Origin: Saccharopolyspora erythraea NRRL 2338
GTDB taxonomy: Bacteria > Actinomycetota > Actinomycetes > Mycobacteriales > Pseudonocardiaceae
NCBI RefSeq assembly: GCF_000062885.1
Contig: NC_009142.1
Span: 3,647,584 to 3,711,583 of the forward strand
DNA length: 64,000 nucleotides
Direction: 5' to 3'
Shown one piece after another: positions 7,268 through 16,567 of this stretch. Made by a program: the position numbers and the translations under genes. The stretch's first letter is position 1. Each line of letters opens with the position of its first letter. Below the pieces are notes generated by a model. The model was not told the origin of the DNA, ran no database searches, and saw nothing but the letters and a program-made list of their open reading frames with translations.

Positions 7268-8242
7268 TCACGGGGAGAGCGCGATCCAGACCTGGCCGGG
7301 GGCGAACACCAGCGGCTCCCCGGACCGCGAGGTGTAGGTGGTGCCCGCGTCGGCGGACAGCCGCGACCACGTTCCCTCGAACACCTGTCCGTCGCGCAGC
7401 ACCTGGACCTCCCCGGCGCCGATCGACTCGGCGAACGGCGAGGGGTTGCCCGCGGCGTCGCTGATCGCGGACTGGCGGACGTGCACCTTCTGGATCACCA
7501 CGGTCGTGGGCCCGAGCCGGCCGGTGTCCACGGCGGAGTAGGGATCGCCGTCCATCGACACCAGCCAGCGGCGCTCCTGCGGCGACCAGTCGAAGCCGAC
7601 CGTCGCCTCGGGGTAGCGGACCTCGTGGTGTCCCGCGGGTTTCCCGCCGGCCGGTGTGGGGCCGGTCTGCGGGATCGAGCCCGGCGACCAGTCGGCACCC
7701 GGTGGGAGCCGGTCGGGGCGCACGAAGAGGTTGTGCGGCACGGGCCGGGAGTTGTCCCGGAAGTAGGCGGCGGGGTCGTGCTTGTCGGAGGCGTCGTTGA
7801 CCGGCGCCTTGGCGATGAGCGGCAGCAGTTCCGGTGCCGCGCCGGAGTAGGCCAGCGTCGGCCTGCCGAACTGCGGCAGCATCTCCAGGTCGGTCTCCCG
7901 CGCGCTGCGCACCGGTCCCACGGTGGGCGGCTTGGTCGACCCGAAGATCGCCAGCAGCCTGCTGTAGCCGCCTTCGACGGGCTCGACGTAGATCAGGTCG
8001 GCCGCGGCCAGCCCGATGGGCGGCCGGGCGTCGGCGACGTTGTCGATCTTCACGGCCAGCACCGGTGGCCCAGGAGCCGGGGGTGGGGACGTGGGGGACG
8101 GTGGCGCTGGTGCCGGGGCCGCCTGCTGCGGCGGCGGAGGAGTCCGCGACGCCGGGAGGACGGCCAGTGCGATCGCCGCTCCCAGCGCCGCGAGCACGAT
8201 GACCGCGGTGAGCACCGCGGTGCGGGTTCGTCCGAGCGGCAT
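7268..8242 (-). CDS. DUF3048 domain protein, membrane-anchored
   Basis: The 324-residue protein has an N-terminal membrane segment (AVLTAVIVLAALGAAIALAVL, about 9-29) with no lipobox Cys, then a Pro/Ala-rich linker and a DUF3048 domain: VLAVKIDNVADARPPIGLAAADLIYVEPVEGG, VGPVRSARETD, then the C-terminal DUF3048 half with VDTGRLGPTTVVIQKVHVR and GEPLVFAPGQVWIALSP. DUF3048 proteins (YerB-like) are exported, with unknown biochemical role. The gene stands alone. Confidence 0.85.
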   Translation of the reverse strand: MPLGRTRTAVLTAVIVLAALGAAIALAVLPASRTPPPPQQAAPAPAPPSPTSPPPAPGPPVLAVKIDNVADARPPIGLAAADLIYVEPVEGGYSRLLAIFGSTKPPTVGPVRSARETDLEMLPQFGRPTLAYSGAAPELLPLIAKAPVNDASDKHDPAAYFRDNSRPVPHNLFVRPDRLPPGADWSPGSIPQTGPTPAGGKPAGHHEVRYPEATVGFDWSPQERRWLVSMDGDPYSAVDTGRLGPTTVVIQKVHVRQSAISDAAGNPSPFAESIGAGEVQVLRDGQVFEGTWSRLSADAGTTYTSRSGEPLVFAPGQVWIALSP

Positions 8243-8367
8243 CGGGACTCCTGGTCACGAATGACACAACCAGGCTACGCCGCTCTGCTTCGGACGGCTG
8301 ATGCAAATCCGCATTCGCCGTAGCGTCTGCACGCAGAGTGCTATTGGTGGCCCCGAGCGCGTGAACC

Positions 8368-9579
8368 TCAGCCGAACCGCAACGGAAGCGACTCCGGCCC
8401 GTAGATGCCGATCGGGTGGCGCCAGGCGACCGGTCCGGCCGGCGCGGGCGCGCCGAGCCGCCGGGCGAGCACCGGCAGCGCCTCGGCGAGCTCGGCACGA
8501 GCGGTGGCGGCGCCGAGGCAGAAGTGCGGACCGCCGCCGAAGACCATCTGCGCCGCACCGCGTTCGGCGGCCGGGTCGAGGGACTCGACGTCCGGCCCGA
8601 AAGCCCGGACGTCGCGGTGCGCGGACTGCACGCACAGCATGACGAACGTGCCGGCCGGGATCGCGGTGTCCTGGTACTCGAGGTCCTCGGTGGCGAAGCG
8701 GAAGATGACCGGCGCGGTCGGGAACAGCCGCAGCAGCTCCTCGACGATCGCGCCCGCCCGCTGCGGCTCCTCGCGCAGCGCGGTCCACTGCTCGGAGTGC
8801 GCGCAGAGGGCGACCATCGCGCGTCCGAGCTGGTGCCTGGTCGTGTCGTGGCCGGCGAACACCAGGGCGACGACCAGGTTGCGCAGCTCCTCGGAGCTGA
8901 GCCGCGCGTCGTCCTCGTGCGCCGAGATCATCCGCGAGACGAGGTCGCCGGTGGGGGCGGCCCTGCGCCGCGCGATCAAGGAGTCCACGTACGCGTACAG
9001 CTCCACCACACCGCGTTCGACGCGCTCGCGGACCCCGTCCCCCTGCGAGAGGGAGAACACCAGTCCGATGTCGGTGCTGCAGCGGTGGAAGAGCTCGTAG
9101 TCCTGCGGTGGTACGCCCAGCAGCTCGCACATCACCGCGACCGGGTACGGATCGGCGAACATCTCCACGAAGTCGCACGCGCCCTCGGCGGCGATCCGCT
9201 CGGCCAGCCGCTCGGCGGTCGCGCGCATGAACGGGCGCAGGTTGTTGACCACGCGGGGTGTGAACGACTTCTGCACCACCCGGCGCAGCCGGAGGTGGTC
9301 GACGCCGTTGCGGTGCAGGATCAGCGGCACGAACCAGTCGTGGACCGGACCCGAGGTGATGCCGTGCATCGCCAGGTAGCGCGCGCCGTCCTGCGCCAGC
9401 CGGGGATCGCGGATCAGCTCCTGCACCTCGGCGTGGCGCAGCACGATGGGGCCCACCGGTGTCCGCGCGTACCAGTGCCGTTCGCGGGCTCGCGCCACCT
9501 CGGGAGCCTCGAACGTGAAGCCGGGGTCGGTCACGTCGAGGAAGGGGGCCTGGGAGGCGGACTCGATGGAGGTCGGCAT
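8368..9579 (-). CDS. Cytochrome P450
   Basis: The 403-residue soluble bacterial P450 shows the I-helix AGHDTTRHQ near residue 242, the EELLRLFP K-helix near 281 (Glu-X-X-Arg), and the heme-binding loop FGGGPHFCLG near 345-354 with the Cys ligand. FGGGPHFCLG is the class I bacterial form, reduced by ferredoxin. No ferredoxin or ferredoxin reductase gene is next to it, so redox partners must come from elsewhere. Its substrate cannot be inferred; no biosynthetic cluster surrounds it. Confidence 0.93.
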   Translation of the reverse strand: MPTSIESASQAPFLDVTDPGFTFEAPEVARARERHWYARTPVGPIVLRHAEVQELIRDPRLAQDGARYLAMHGITSGPVHDWFVPLILHRNGVDHLRLRRVVQKSFTPRVVNNLRPFMRATAERLAERIAAEGACDFVEMFADPYPVAVMCELLGVPPQDYELFHRCSTDIGLVFSLSQGDGVRERVERGVVELYAYVDSLIARRRAAPTGDLVSRMISAHEDDARLSSEELRNLVVALVFAGHDTTRHQLGRAMVALCAHSEQWTALREEPQRAGAIVEELLRLFPTAPVIFRFATEDLEYQDTAIPAGTFVMLCVQSAHRDVRAFGPDVESLDPAAERGAAQMVFGGGPHFCLGAATARAELAEALPVLARRLGAPAPAGPVAWRHPIGIYGPESLPLRFG

Positions 9580-10054
9580 GTGGGTCAGCTCCGTGTCGGT
9601 GCGGCCGTCTGCGGGCGGCCCCTATCGTTCACCCGTGCGGGCCGCACCGGACACCGCCACGTGGCTGGTTTCCGCGCCATCCTCCCGATTCCGCTACCTG
9701 CCCTATGAGTCCGATGTGGACTGCCGCTGATCCCGCGTGCTGATCGCGCTTCCGGGCCGGAGCCGCCGAGGGTGCCTTGCCCACGGCGCGCCACGCGCGT
9801 GAGGGCGCTCCCCATGGGCAACTGGGGCCATCCCCACCCGGCTCGCCCGATCGCCGCCGCCGCACGACGGTTCGCCCCCGGTCGCGGCTGGGGACGGCAC
9901 CACCGGGATCCGGTGGTTCGTCCGGCCGGATCCGGGGGCGCGCTCCATCGAAGACGACCACGCGCGGGGGCAGCATTTCAGACAACAGCAGGGACACGGC
10001 GAAAGCCGCGAAGACCACCACCGGCACCGCCGGGAATCCGCGAGAGGCGAGACG
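9580..10054. other. 475-base intergenic region without a supported gene
   Basis: Frames here are shadows with no family match or ribosome binding site. I see a small dyad, CCACCGG-GAT-CCGGTGG near 9900-9916, and a GAGAGGCGAG ribosome binding site for the next gene at its right end. It must hold the promoters for the divergent P450 and the 98-residue protein, but no clear -35/-10 pair stands out. Confidence 0.5.
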
Positions 10055-10351
10055 ATGAGCAACCCCAGGCAAGACCACATCACCCAGGCCCTCCAGGCGC
10101 TCACGACGACCGCCGACCACCACGAGTCCCCCTCCGGCGAGCAGGACATGGCGCTGGGCATGTCGGACCTGGCCGTCATCGCCGACCTGCTCGGCCGGCT
10201 CGCCGAGCAGTCGCGCACCGATCTCGCGTCCTGGGGAACGGTCGGCCCGCACCTCGAACAGGCGCAGCACCACGCCCAGCGGCTGGCGCGCAGCCTGCGC
10301 CACGCCACCGGCACGCTCGCCTACAACGCGGGGCTGCAAGCCGCGGCGTGA
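10055..10351 (+). CDS. Small hypothetical helical protein
   Basis: The 98-residue protein is predicted mostly helical, with Gln- and His-rich segments (HITQALQALTTTADHHE, LEQAQHHAQRLARSLRHATGTLAYNAGLQAAA). I recognise no family. The ATG follows a GA-rich ribosome binding site. It ends about 85 bases before the histidine kinase in the same direction, so it may be transcribed with it and act as an accessory; that is inference from position only. Confidence 0.65.
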   Translation: MSNPRQDHITQALQALTTTADHHESPSGEQDMALGMSDLAVIADLLGRLAEQSRTDLASWGTVGPHLEQAQHHAQRLARSLRHATGTLAYNAGLQAAA

Positions 10352-10394
10352 GGCCGCGGCCCGGCCGTCTCGACATCGGCGGCCCGCGGGTCGA

Positions 10395-10417
10395 CACTCG
10401 TGGCGGGGCGACGAGTG
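10395..10417. promoter_or_regulatory. Dyad upstream of the histidine kinase
   Basis: CACTCGT and ACGAGTG form a perfect 7-base dyad with a 9-base spacer, and a third half site CACTCGA follows just before the ATG at 10436. It spans the alternative GTG start at 10400, which makes that start less likely. It could be an operator for the kinase gene. Confidence 0.4.
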
Positions 10418-10435
10418 CGGGGGGCCGGACACTCG

Positions 10436-12691
10436 ATGGACGAGCGCGATCCGGTGGCCGGGGCGCCCAGTCCCGCCGCCGCGGGAGCCGAGGCCGGGGC
10501 ACCGGCGGTGCGCCATCGGCCGGTCTTCGGCGTCTACTACACCGCGCTGGTCGCCTACACCGGGGTCACCATCGCGTGGCTCATGATCGGCGCCGTCGCC
10601 GCCACCGCCCACTACTGGCCTTACTTCAACTGGGCGTTGCAGGCCGTCACCCAGGCGCCCACGGCCGCCCGCTGGCCGGTGATGTGGGCGCAGGGGTTCG
10701 TGACCGCCTCGGCGCAGAGCGAACCGCTCGGCCAGGCCGTCCTGGACTACGCGCTCAGCATCCTCAACCTCGTCGTCGCGGGCGCGCTGCTGTGGTCCTC
10801 GCGCAGCAACTGGTCGACGCGGCTGCTGGTGCTGGCGCTGGTGGGCTCGGCGGGCGCGTTCAACCTCCAGGCGCACGTGGCGCCGAAGGTCGTCCAGGCC
10901 GCGTTCGGCGTCAGCATCGGCTGGTGGCACGTGCTGCTGCTGCACGGCATCGGCGGCGTCGCCTACGTGCTGGCCCTGCTGCTGTTCCCGACCGGGCGGT
11001 GGGACCGCGCCGGGACGACGTCGTGGCTGGCCCGGATCGCGGTCGGGGTCAGCATCGCCGGGGTGCTCAGCCTGCTGGCGCTGTCGACCGCCGACTACCC
11101 GCACACCGTGAGCTTCGTGGTGTTCTTCGGGATCCTGGTGCCGCTGGTCGGCCTGATCGCGCAGCGGCAGCAGGCGCGGCAAGGGACCACTCCGGACGCG
11201 CGCAGGCAGTCCCGGCTGCTGTTCGCAACGCTCACCGTGGCGGTCGGCGTCGTCGCCGTGCTCGCGCTGGTGAGCCTGTGGCTGCTGGTGCTGGGGGCAC
11301 CTGGCCTGACCTTGTTCGACCCCACCGCGCGCAAACCGGGCGAGCCCTTCGAGGAGCCCAGCGCGGTGGTGTTCTGGCCGGTCCGGTTCGTCTTCGCCGC
11401 GGTGCCCTGCGCGCTCATCATCACCGCCGCGCGCACCCGGCCGTGGGACATCGAGCGGATGTTCAGCCACGCCCTGGCCTTCACGGTCGTGCTGGTGTCG
11501 GTCGGGTCCGGCTACGTGGTGGTGTCGGCGACCCTCGACGCGTTGCTCGGTGGCACCTGGGGCAGCGTCCTGTCGGCGGTGGTGGCGGTGCTGGTCGTCG
11601 CGCTGGCGTTCGTCCCGATGTGGTCGGTGGCCGAACGCATGGTGGACCGGCTGATCTACGGCACCCGGCCGGCCCCGGCTGCGGTGCTGACGCAGGTCGC
11701 CGACCTCTCGGGTGCCACCGACCACCCCGACCTCGCCGAGCTGGCCAAGGTCGTCGCGCGCGGGCTCGGCGCGGCCTACTGCAGGCTGACCGTGCGCCTG
11801 CCCGAGCTCGGCGACCGCGCCTACCAGTGGCCGGACGAGCTGGGCGAGCTGGCGGAACCGGTCACGCTGCCGGTGCACTACGGCGGCGAGGAGGTCGGCG
11901 TGCTCACCGTCGACCGCACCAGCGTCACCAGCGTTCCCGAGGAGCGCTCCCGGCTGCTGGACGACCTGGTCAGCCTGCTCGGTCCGGTGCTGCACAACAG
12001 CAGGCTCGGCATCGAGCTCGAACACCAGCTGCACACCGCGCTGCGCCACGCCGAGGAGATCGCCGCGTCCCGCCGCCGCGCCACCGCCGACATGGACAGC
12101 GAGCGGCGGACCCTGGAGCGCAACCTGCACGACGGCGCCCAGCACCACCTGGTGGCGCTGCGGATGACGATGGGGCTGGCCGAGCACGAGCTCACCCACG
12201 GCGCCGCCGAATCGGCCAGGGAACGGCTCGGGCAGGTCATCGCCCAGGTCAACGGCACCCGCAAGGTGCTGGCCAGCACGGCGGCCGGGGTCTTCCCGGT
12301 GGTGCTGGCCGACCACGGCCTGCTGCCCGCGCTGAGCGCCGAGCTCGCCGAGGCCGGTTCCGACGTCATGATCGACATCGACGAGTCCGTCGGCGAGCGG
12401 CGCTTCCCGCTGGCCGTCGAGACCGCCGTCTACTTCACGTGCCTGGAAGCGGTGAACAACGCCTTCAAGCACGCGCCGGAGGCGACCGTGCGGGTCAGGG
12501 TCCGCAACGAGTACCGGGGGCTCGCCTTCACCGTGACCGACGACGGACCCGGCTTCGACACCGCCCGCAGCGAGGGCGCCGGGCGCGGGCTGCACAACCT
12601 CGCCGACCGGGCCAATGCGGTGGGCGGCACCGTCACGGTGCGGTCGGCGCCGAACGAGGGCACGACCGTCGAGGGCTTCATCCCGCTCTGA
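10436..12691 (+). CDS. Polytopic sensor histidine kinase, NarL/DesK class (HisKA_3)
   Basis: The protein has about 751 residues. Roughly ten hydrophobic segments occupy residues 30-395, followed by a GAF-like region (about 410-540), the HisKA_3 phosphoacceptor helix ERRTLERNLHDGAQHHLVAL with His near 564, and a complete ATPase domain: NNAFKHAP near 674, DDGPGFD near 702 and GRGLHNLADRANAVGG near 716. All catalytic boxes are intact, unlike the other two kinase-like proteins of this locus. An in-frame GTG at 10400 is a possible alternative start. No response regulator is adjacent on its strand; the nearest, encoded at 15.9 kb, is the natural candidate partner. Confidence 0.9.
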   Translation: MDERDPVAGAPSPAAAGAEAGAPAVRHRPVFGVYYTALVAYTGVTIAWLMIGAVAATAHYWPYFNWALQAVTQAPTAARWPVMWAQGFVTASAQSEPLGQAVLDYALSILNLVVAGALLWSSRSNWSTRLLVLALVGSAGAFNLQAHVAPKVVQAAFGVSIGWWHVLLLHGIGGVAYVLALLLFPTGRWDRAGTTSWLARIAVGVSIAGVLSLLALSTADYPHTVSFVVFFGILVPLVGLIAQRQQARQGTTPDARRQSRLLFATLTVAVGVVAVLALVSLWLLVLGAPGLTLFDPTARKPGEPFEEPSAVVFWPVRFVFAAVPCALIITAARTRPWDIERMFSHALAFTVVLVSVGSGYVVVSATLDALLGGTWGSVLSAVVAVLVVALAFVPMWSVAERMVDRLIYGTRPAPAAVLTQVADLSGATDHPDLAELAKVVARGLGAAYCRLTVRLPELGDRAYQWPDELGELAEPVTLPVHYGGEEVGVLTVDRTSVTSVPEERSRLLDDLVSLLGPVLHNSRLGIELEHQLHTALRHAEEIAASRRRATADMDSERRTLERNLHDGAQHHLVALRMTMGLAEHELTHGAAESARERLGQVIAQVNGTRKVLASTAAGVFPVVLADHGLLPALSAELAEAGSDVMIDIDESVGERRFPLAVETAVYFTCLEAVNNAFKHAPEATVRVRVRNEYRGLAFTVTDDGPGFDTARSEGAGRGLHNLADRANAVGGTVTVRSAPNEGTTVEGFIPL

Positions 12692-12704
12692 GAGGCTGTC
12701 GTCG

Positions 12705-12882
12705 AGTGCGCCTTGCGTGGCGGCGCGGGTAGCGGAACCTCGGGCGCCCGCTGGCTCCGGGATCTTTTCTCACGTATCGGCCAACGCCGCGAATGAGCTG
12801 TCCTCGCCAGAGGACGCCTGTGCCGGTTGCGAGGGTGGGCCAAGCGGCTGACGCCGCTTCGAAGATCGAAGACAGGCTCTGA
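12705..12882. repeat. Dispersed intergenic repeat, copy B
   Basis: This gap between converging genes carries GTAGCGGAACCTCGG and GCTGTCCTCGCC as in copy A. Its right end, with GTTGCGAGGGTGGGCC, the hairpin AGCGGCTGACGCCGCT and CGAAGATCGAAGACAGGC, is nearly identical to copy C at 41.1 kb. It may also act as a bidirectional terminator, since it follows two converging stop codons. Confidence 0.7.
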
Positions 12883-12921
12883 CCCCCCCGCAACCGCTCC
12901 GGTCACCGCCTCCGCTTCGGC

Positions 12922-15699
12922 TCACCAGGCGCCGAGCATGCCCTCGCAACTGCGGACCACGGCCAGGCACACCTCCCGGACGTCCCGCGTCGCCGTGGGG
13001 TTCTCGGCGCGCTCGCGCCACCACGCGAGCTGCTGCGCGGCCACCCTGCGAACCTCCTCGGGCGCCGCCGCCGCGGGCAGCGCGAGGCGCACGTGCGGAT
13101 CGGTTCCCGACGCGCCGAGCAGCCTTTCGGCCATCACGCGCTCCTGCTCCCGCAGCGGGGCGGCGACCCCGCGCAAGGTGTCGATGACGTCGACCTCGAC
13201 GAACTCGTGCGCGCCACCGCGGATGCGGTCGAGCTCGTAGGCCAGCGCCTGCCGGTGCGGGTCATCGGGCGCGATGCCGTGCAGCACCTCCTCCACCACC
13301 CGCAGCGCGGCCCGGGCCCGGCGCACGTCGGTCAGCTCCACGAACCGCGAGCCCAGCAGGTCGCGCACGGGTTCGATGCCGCTCTCCCGCACCAGCGCCG
13401 CCGACAGCTCGGCGCAGCTCTCGGCCTCGCCGTCGCGCACCAGCCCGGCCGCAAGCCGCACGCCGAAGATCCCGAAGCGCCGAAGCAGCGCCGCCCGCTC
13501 GCCCGGGCCGGGTGCGCGCGGCGTCTCGGCGCGCCCGAAATGCTCCGGTGAGCGCAGCAGGTCTGCGACCTCGGCCTCGCCGAGCAGGCTCAGGCGGTGG
13601 AAGGACTGGTACTCCGGCTCGCGCAACGTGGCTCCCGACGCGGCCAGCAGCCCGGCGACGGGCAGGATCGCCTGGCACGCCCGCCGCAGCCGCGGGTCGA
13701 GCAGGTACTCGGCGACCGTCGCGCGAGCGGCCCGCATGGCATCGCCACCGGCGCCGCCGAACCGGTCGGCCCGGGCGATGACCACCACGACCAGCGAGTG
13801 CTCGCGGATGCGTTCGAGCAGGTCCGGGTGGTCGCTGCCGAGCTCGTCGGCGAGCAGGAGAACGACGTCCGTGCTGCCCGCCGAGGTGAGCAGGGCGCGG
13901 GCTCTGCCCGCGGCATCGGGCTCGGCGCTGTCCAGCGGCGGCAGGTCGATCAGCGTCAGGCCGCGCAACGCCGAGGTCGGCGACTCCACCTCCAGGTGGT
14001 CCACCTGCTCGGACGACATCCCGGCCGGGGCGATCGCGTTCGCGGTCGGCAACCTGTGCGGTTCTCCCTCGGCGGGATGCACGGTGACCCCCGGCCTGGT
14101 CCCGCCGCGGAAGAAGGTGACCACCCGCGTCGGCCCCTCCTCGGCGAGGTTGCGCCCCACCAGGGCGTTGACCAGCGTGGTCTTGCCGCAGCGGTGGTTC
14201 CCGGCGACCGCCACCCGCAGCGGATCGCCGAGGCGGCCGGCCACCTCGGCCAGCTCCCGCCCGGCGGCCTCGCCGCTCCCGTAACGCTCCAGCGCGGTGG
14301 TGACCAGCGCGCGGACGCGGCCGTGCAGGGTGTCCGGTTCGCGAGGCTCCTCCGGAGCCCGCTCCTCCACCTCCTCCGCGGGCAGTTCCTCGGTCGTGGC
14401 CGACCCCTCGGGCTGTTCGGCCTCGGGATGCCGTGGCACCAGCGGCTCCAGCCGGTCGGGCAGCCACGCGGTCACCGTCACGCCGCCGGCGGTCTCCCGG
14501 CACCGCAGGCCGCCGCCGAGCGCGGCGAGGCGGTCCTGGTCGTCGGCCAGCGCCACCCGCGGATCCACCGACCCGGGCTGCGGGGCGGGCTCCTCGATCC
14601 GCGCGGTGAGCCGGCCGTAGTCGTGGCCGATGCGCACCACCAGCGGCTCGGCCGAGGGCTGTCCGCCGAACAGCCGCATCGCCGCCGCCGTGGCGAAGTA
14701 GATGCCCGATTCGGTCTCCCAGTCGACCCGGTCCCCGAAGTGACCGCTGAGCTGGACCGGCCGGGCCAGGTCGCTGGCCAGCTCCTCCAGCGCCGCGCGG
14801 GGGCCCTCGTCCCGCAGCACCCCGGGGTAGACGCCGCGGACCACCGCGCGGAAGCGGTCGATCACCTCGTCGAGCACCGGGCGCAGCCGCACCAGGCTCC
14901 GCTCGGCCTCCTCGGGGTCGGTCGCGGCCAGCTCCCGGACTTGCTCCAGACCGGCGCTGACCTCGGCCAGGCTCGCGGTGGTGACGTTTGCGATCTCGGT
15001 GACCAGCCGCCTGCGCTCGACGTCGCGCGCGTGCATCAGGCGCTGACGGGACGCGGTCAGCTCCGCCCCGAGGTCCTCGGCCTGGCGCACCCGCGCCTCC
15101 AGCTCGGTGTTGAGCGCGACGCTGCGCAGCAACAGGCCCGCGCCACCGGCGATGTTGTGCATCACCCGCAGGTCGCGCTCGGTGACGGGCTCCGGCTTGC
15201 CGATCGCCAGTGCGCCCCGGCTCAGGTGGGCGTCGACGACGGGAACGGCGTGGTCGACACCGGGCAGGGCGCGCAGACCGTCCAGGTCGGCCACCGCGTG
15301 CGTGGCGCCGGCCCAGGCCGCAGGCCAGGACGCCGCGCTCACCAGCCGGTCGCCCACGGTCAGCCACAGCGACGCGTGGTCGGCGCGGGTCTCCTCGGCG
15401 AGCATGCGGGCCATCGTCGGCAGCGCCTGCTCCAGGGACCCGACCGCCGTCAGCCCGCCGGCCACCTCGGTCAGCGCCGCGGTGGACTGCGACCGGTGCA
15501 GCCACGGCGTGATCCACCGCTGGAGGGGGAAGTGGCCTGCGGCGGCGATCCCGGCGGCCACGAACGACAGCGCGATGACCGCTTTGCCGTCCCAGCCGAA
15601 CGGCGCTCCCAGGCCGCCGACCACGACGAGGAAGACCACGGCGAGGTAGCCGGCGGCCCACAGCCGGCGTGCCGTCAGCACCACGTCGAGCCGCCGCAT
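12922..15699 (-). CDS. Pseudo-histidine kinase fused to a dynamin-like GTPase
   Basis: The protein has about 925 residues. Two membrane helices (about 12-50) are followed by a GAF-like region (60-190) and a HisKA_3-like helix near 225-245. There, RDVERRRLVTEIANVTTASL replaces the usual LHDGAQ core, so the phospho-accepting His is absent. The following ATPase-like segment lacks the N-box and the Asp-X-Gly-X-Gly box. After an acidic Glu/Pro linker (about 425-470) comes a GTPase domain: P-loop AGNHRCGKTTLVNAL near 495-509, a G3-like LIDLPPLD near 583 and a G4-like VIARADRF near 640, then a helical stalk. It lies downstream of the kinase-like and response-regulator genes. I know no described protein with this architecture. 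Confidence 0.85.
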   Translation of the reverse strand: MRRLDVVLTARRLWAAGYLAVVFLVVVGGLGAPFGWDGKAVIALSFVAAGIAAAGHFPLQRWITPWLHRSQSTAALTEVAGGLTAVGSLEQALPTMARMLAEETRADHASLWLTVGDRLVSAASWPAAWAGATHAVADLDGLRALPGVDHAVPVVDAHLSRGALAIGKPEPVTERDLRVMHNIAGGAGLLLRSVALNTELEARVRQAEDLGAELTASRQRLMHARDVERRRLVTEIANVTTASLAEVSAGLEQVRELAATDPEEAERSLVRLRPVLDEVIDRFRAVVRGVYPGVLRDEGPRAALEELASDLARPVQLSGHFGDRVDWETESGIYFATAAAMRLFGGQPSAEPLVVRIGHDYGRLTARIEEPAPQPGSVDPRVALADDQDRLAALGGGLRCRETAGGVTVTAWLPDRLEPLVPRHPEAEQPEGSATTEELPAEEVEERAPEEPREPDTLHGRVRALVTTALERYGSGEAAGRELAEVAGRLGDPLRVAVAGNHRCGKTTLVNALVGRNLAEEGPTRVVTFFRGGTRPGVTVHPAEGEPHRLPTANAIAPAGMSSEQVDHLEVESPTSALRGLTLIDLPPLDSAEPDAAGRARALLTSAGSTDVVLLLADELGSDHPDLLERIREHSLVVVVIARADRFGGAGGDAMRAARATVAEYLLDPRLRRACQAILPVAGLLAASGATLREPEYQSFHRLSLLGEAEVADLLRSPEHFGRAETPRAPGPGERAALLRRFGIFGVRLAAGLVRDGEAESCAELSAALVRESGIEPVRDLLGSRFVELTDVRRARAALRVVEEVLHGIAPDDPHRQALAYELDRIRGGAHEFVEVDVIDTLRGVAAPLREQERVMAERLLGASGTDPHVRLALPAAAAPEEVRRVAAQQLAWWRERAENPTATRDVREVCLAVVRSCEGMLGAW

Positions 15700-15898
15700 C
15701 ACCCGCCCCCACGCGCAGGGGAGGACCCGCGAGCCGCGTGGCCGGTCGCAACGCCCTCCCACGGATGGGGGAAACGCTAGGGCCGACGCGCCTAGATCAC
15801 CAGAGCAGGCCGTCAGCCGTGAACGTCTTCGCACCTGACCCGCGTGCCCAGCCGCTCAGCGGTGCGGATGGCGCAGGCTGGGCGCTCGGCGCGGGCTC

Positions 15899-16567
15899 TC
15901 AGGTCTCGACCCACCTGGCGCGCAGGTAGGTGAGCACCGCGAGCACCCGGCGGTGGTGGCCGGTGTCGTCGGGCGGGATCCCGAGCTTGGACAGGATGCT
16001 CGCCACGTGCTTCTCGACGGCCTTGGGGCTGATGTAGAGCTGACCGGCGATGCCGGGGTTCGAGCGCCCTTCGGCCATCAGCTTGAGCACTTCCTCCTCG
16101 CGTTCGCTGAGCTCGGAGAGCGCCTTCTCCTCCCGTCCCCGCGGCCGCTCCACCAGCCGCTTGGCGAGCACGGGTTCGATGACGATCTCACCGGCGTGGA
16201 TGCGCTCCAGGGTGTCGCCCAGCACGTCGACGCTGGCGATCTTCTCCTTGAGCCGGTAGCCGATCCGATCGGTGCCGATGTCCAGGATGCGCATCAGGTA
16301 GTGGGTCTCGGCGTAGTGGGAGAGCAGCAGGAGTCCCATCTGCGGGTGGGCCGCGCGCAGCCGCTCCGCGGTGACCAGCCCGCCCTCGGGCTCCGGCGGC
16401 ATCCGGATGTCCAGGATGGCCACGTCGGCCTCGGTGCCGTCGCCGAGGCTCTCGATCAGCTCGTCGCCGCCGCCCACGCACGAGACCACCTCGTGGCCCG
16501 CCGCGCCGAGCAGCATCACCAGGCCCTCCCGGAAAAGCGCGCCGTCCTCGGCAATAGCTACTCGCAT
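15899..16567 (-). CDS. NarL/FixJ family response regulator
   Basis: The 222-residue two-domain regulator has a receiver with the acidic pocket (VAIAEDGALFREG), phospho-acceptor VAILDIRMPPEPEGG, and conserved Lys in GYRLKEKI, then a LuxR helix-turn-helix LSEREEEVLKLMAEGRSNPGIAGQLYISPKAVEKHVASILSKLGI. Its ATG lies inside the end of the kinase-like gene (10-base overlap), so the two are co-translated. Its DNA targets are unknown; the divergent Hsp70-propeller gene is a plausible one. Confidence 0.92.
   Translation of the reverse strand: MRVAIAEDGALFREGLVMLLGAAGHEVVSCVGGGDELIESLGDGTEADVAILDIRMPPEPEGGLVTAERLRAAHPQMGLLLLSHYAETHYLMRILDIGTDRIGYRLKEKIASVDVLGDTLERIHAGEIVIEPVLAKRLVERPRGREEKALSELSEREEEVLKLMAEGRSNPGIAGQLYISPKAVEKHVASILSKLGIPPDDTGHHRRVLAVLTYLRARWVET

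Noticed and set aside
8368-9579. P450 as the core of a natural product cluster
   Set aside because: No synthase, tailoring or resistance genes lie around it.
9629-12595. A 988-residue minus-strand open frame opposite the histidine kinase
   Set aside because: It is a GC-rich shadow of the real kinase gene; composition is Arg/Gly/His-rich with no family motifs.
13597-15780. A 727-residue plus-strand open frame
   Set aside because: It lies wholly over the pseudokinase-GTPase gene in a shadow frame and has no recognisable domain or start signal.
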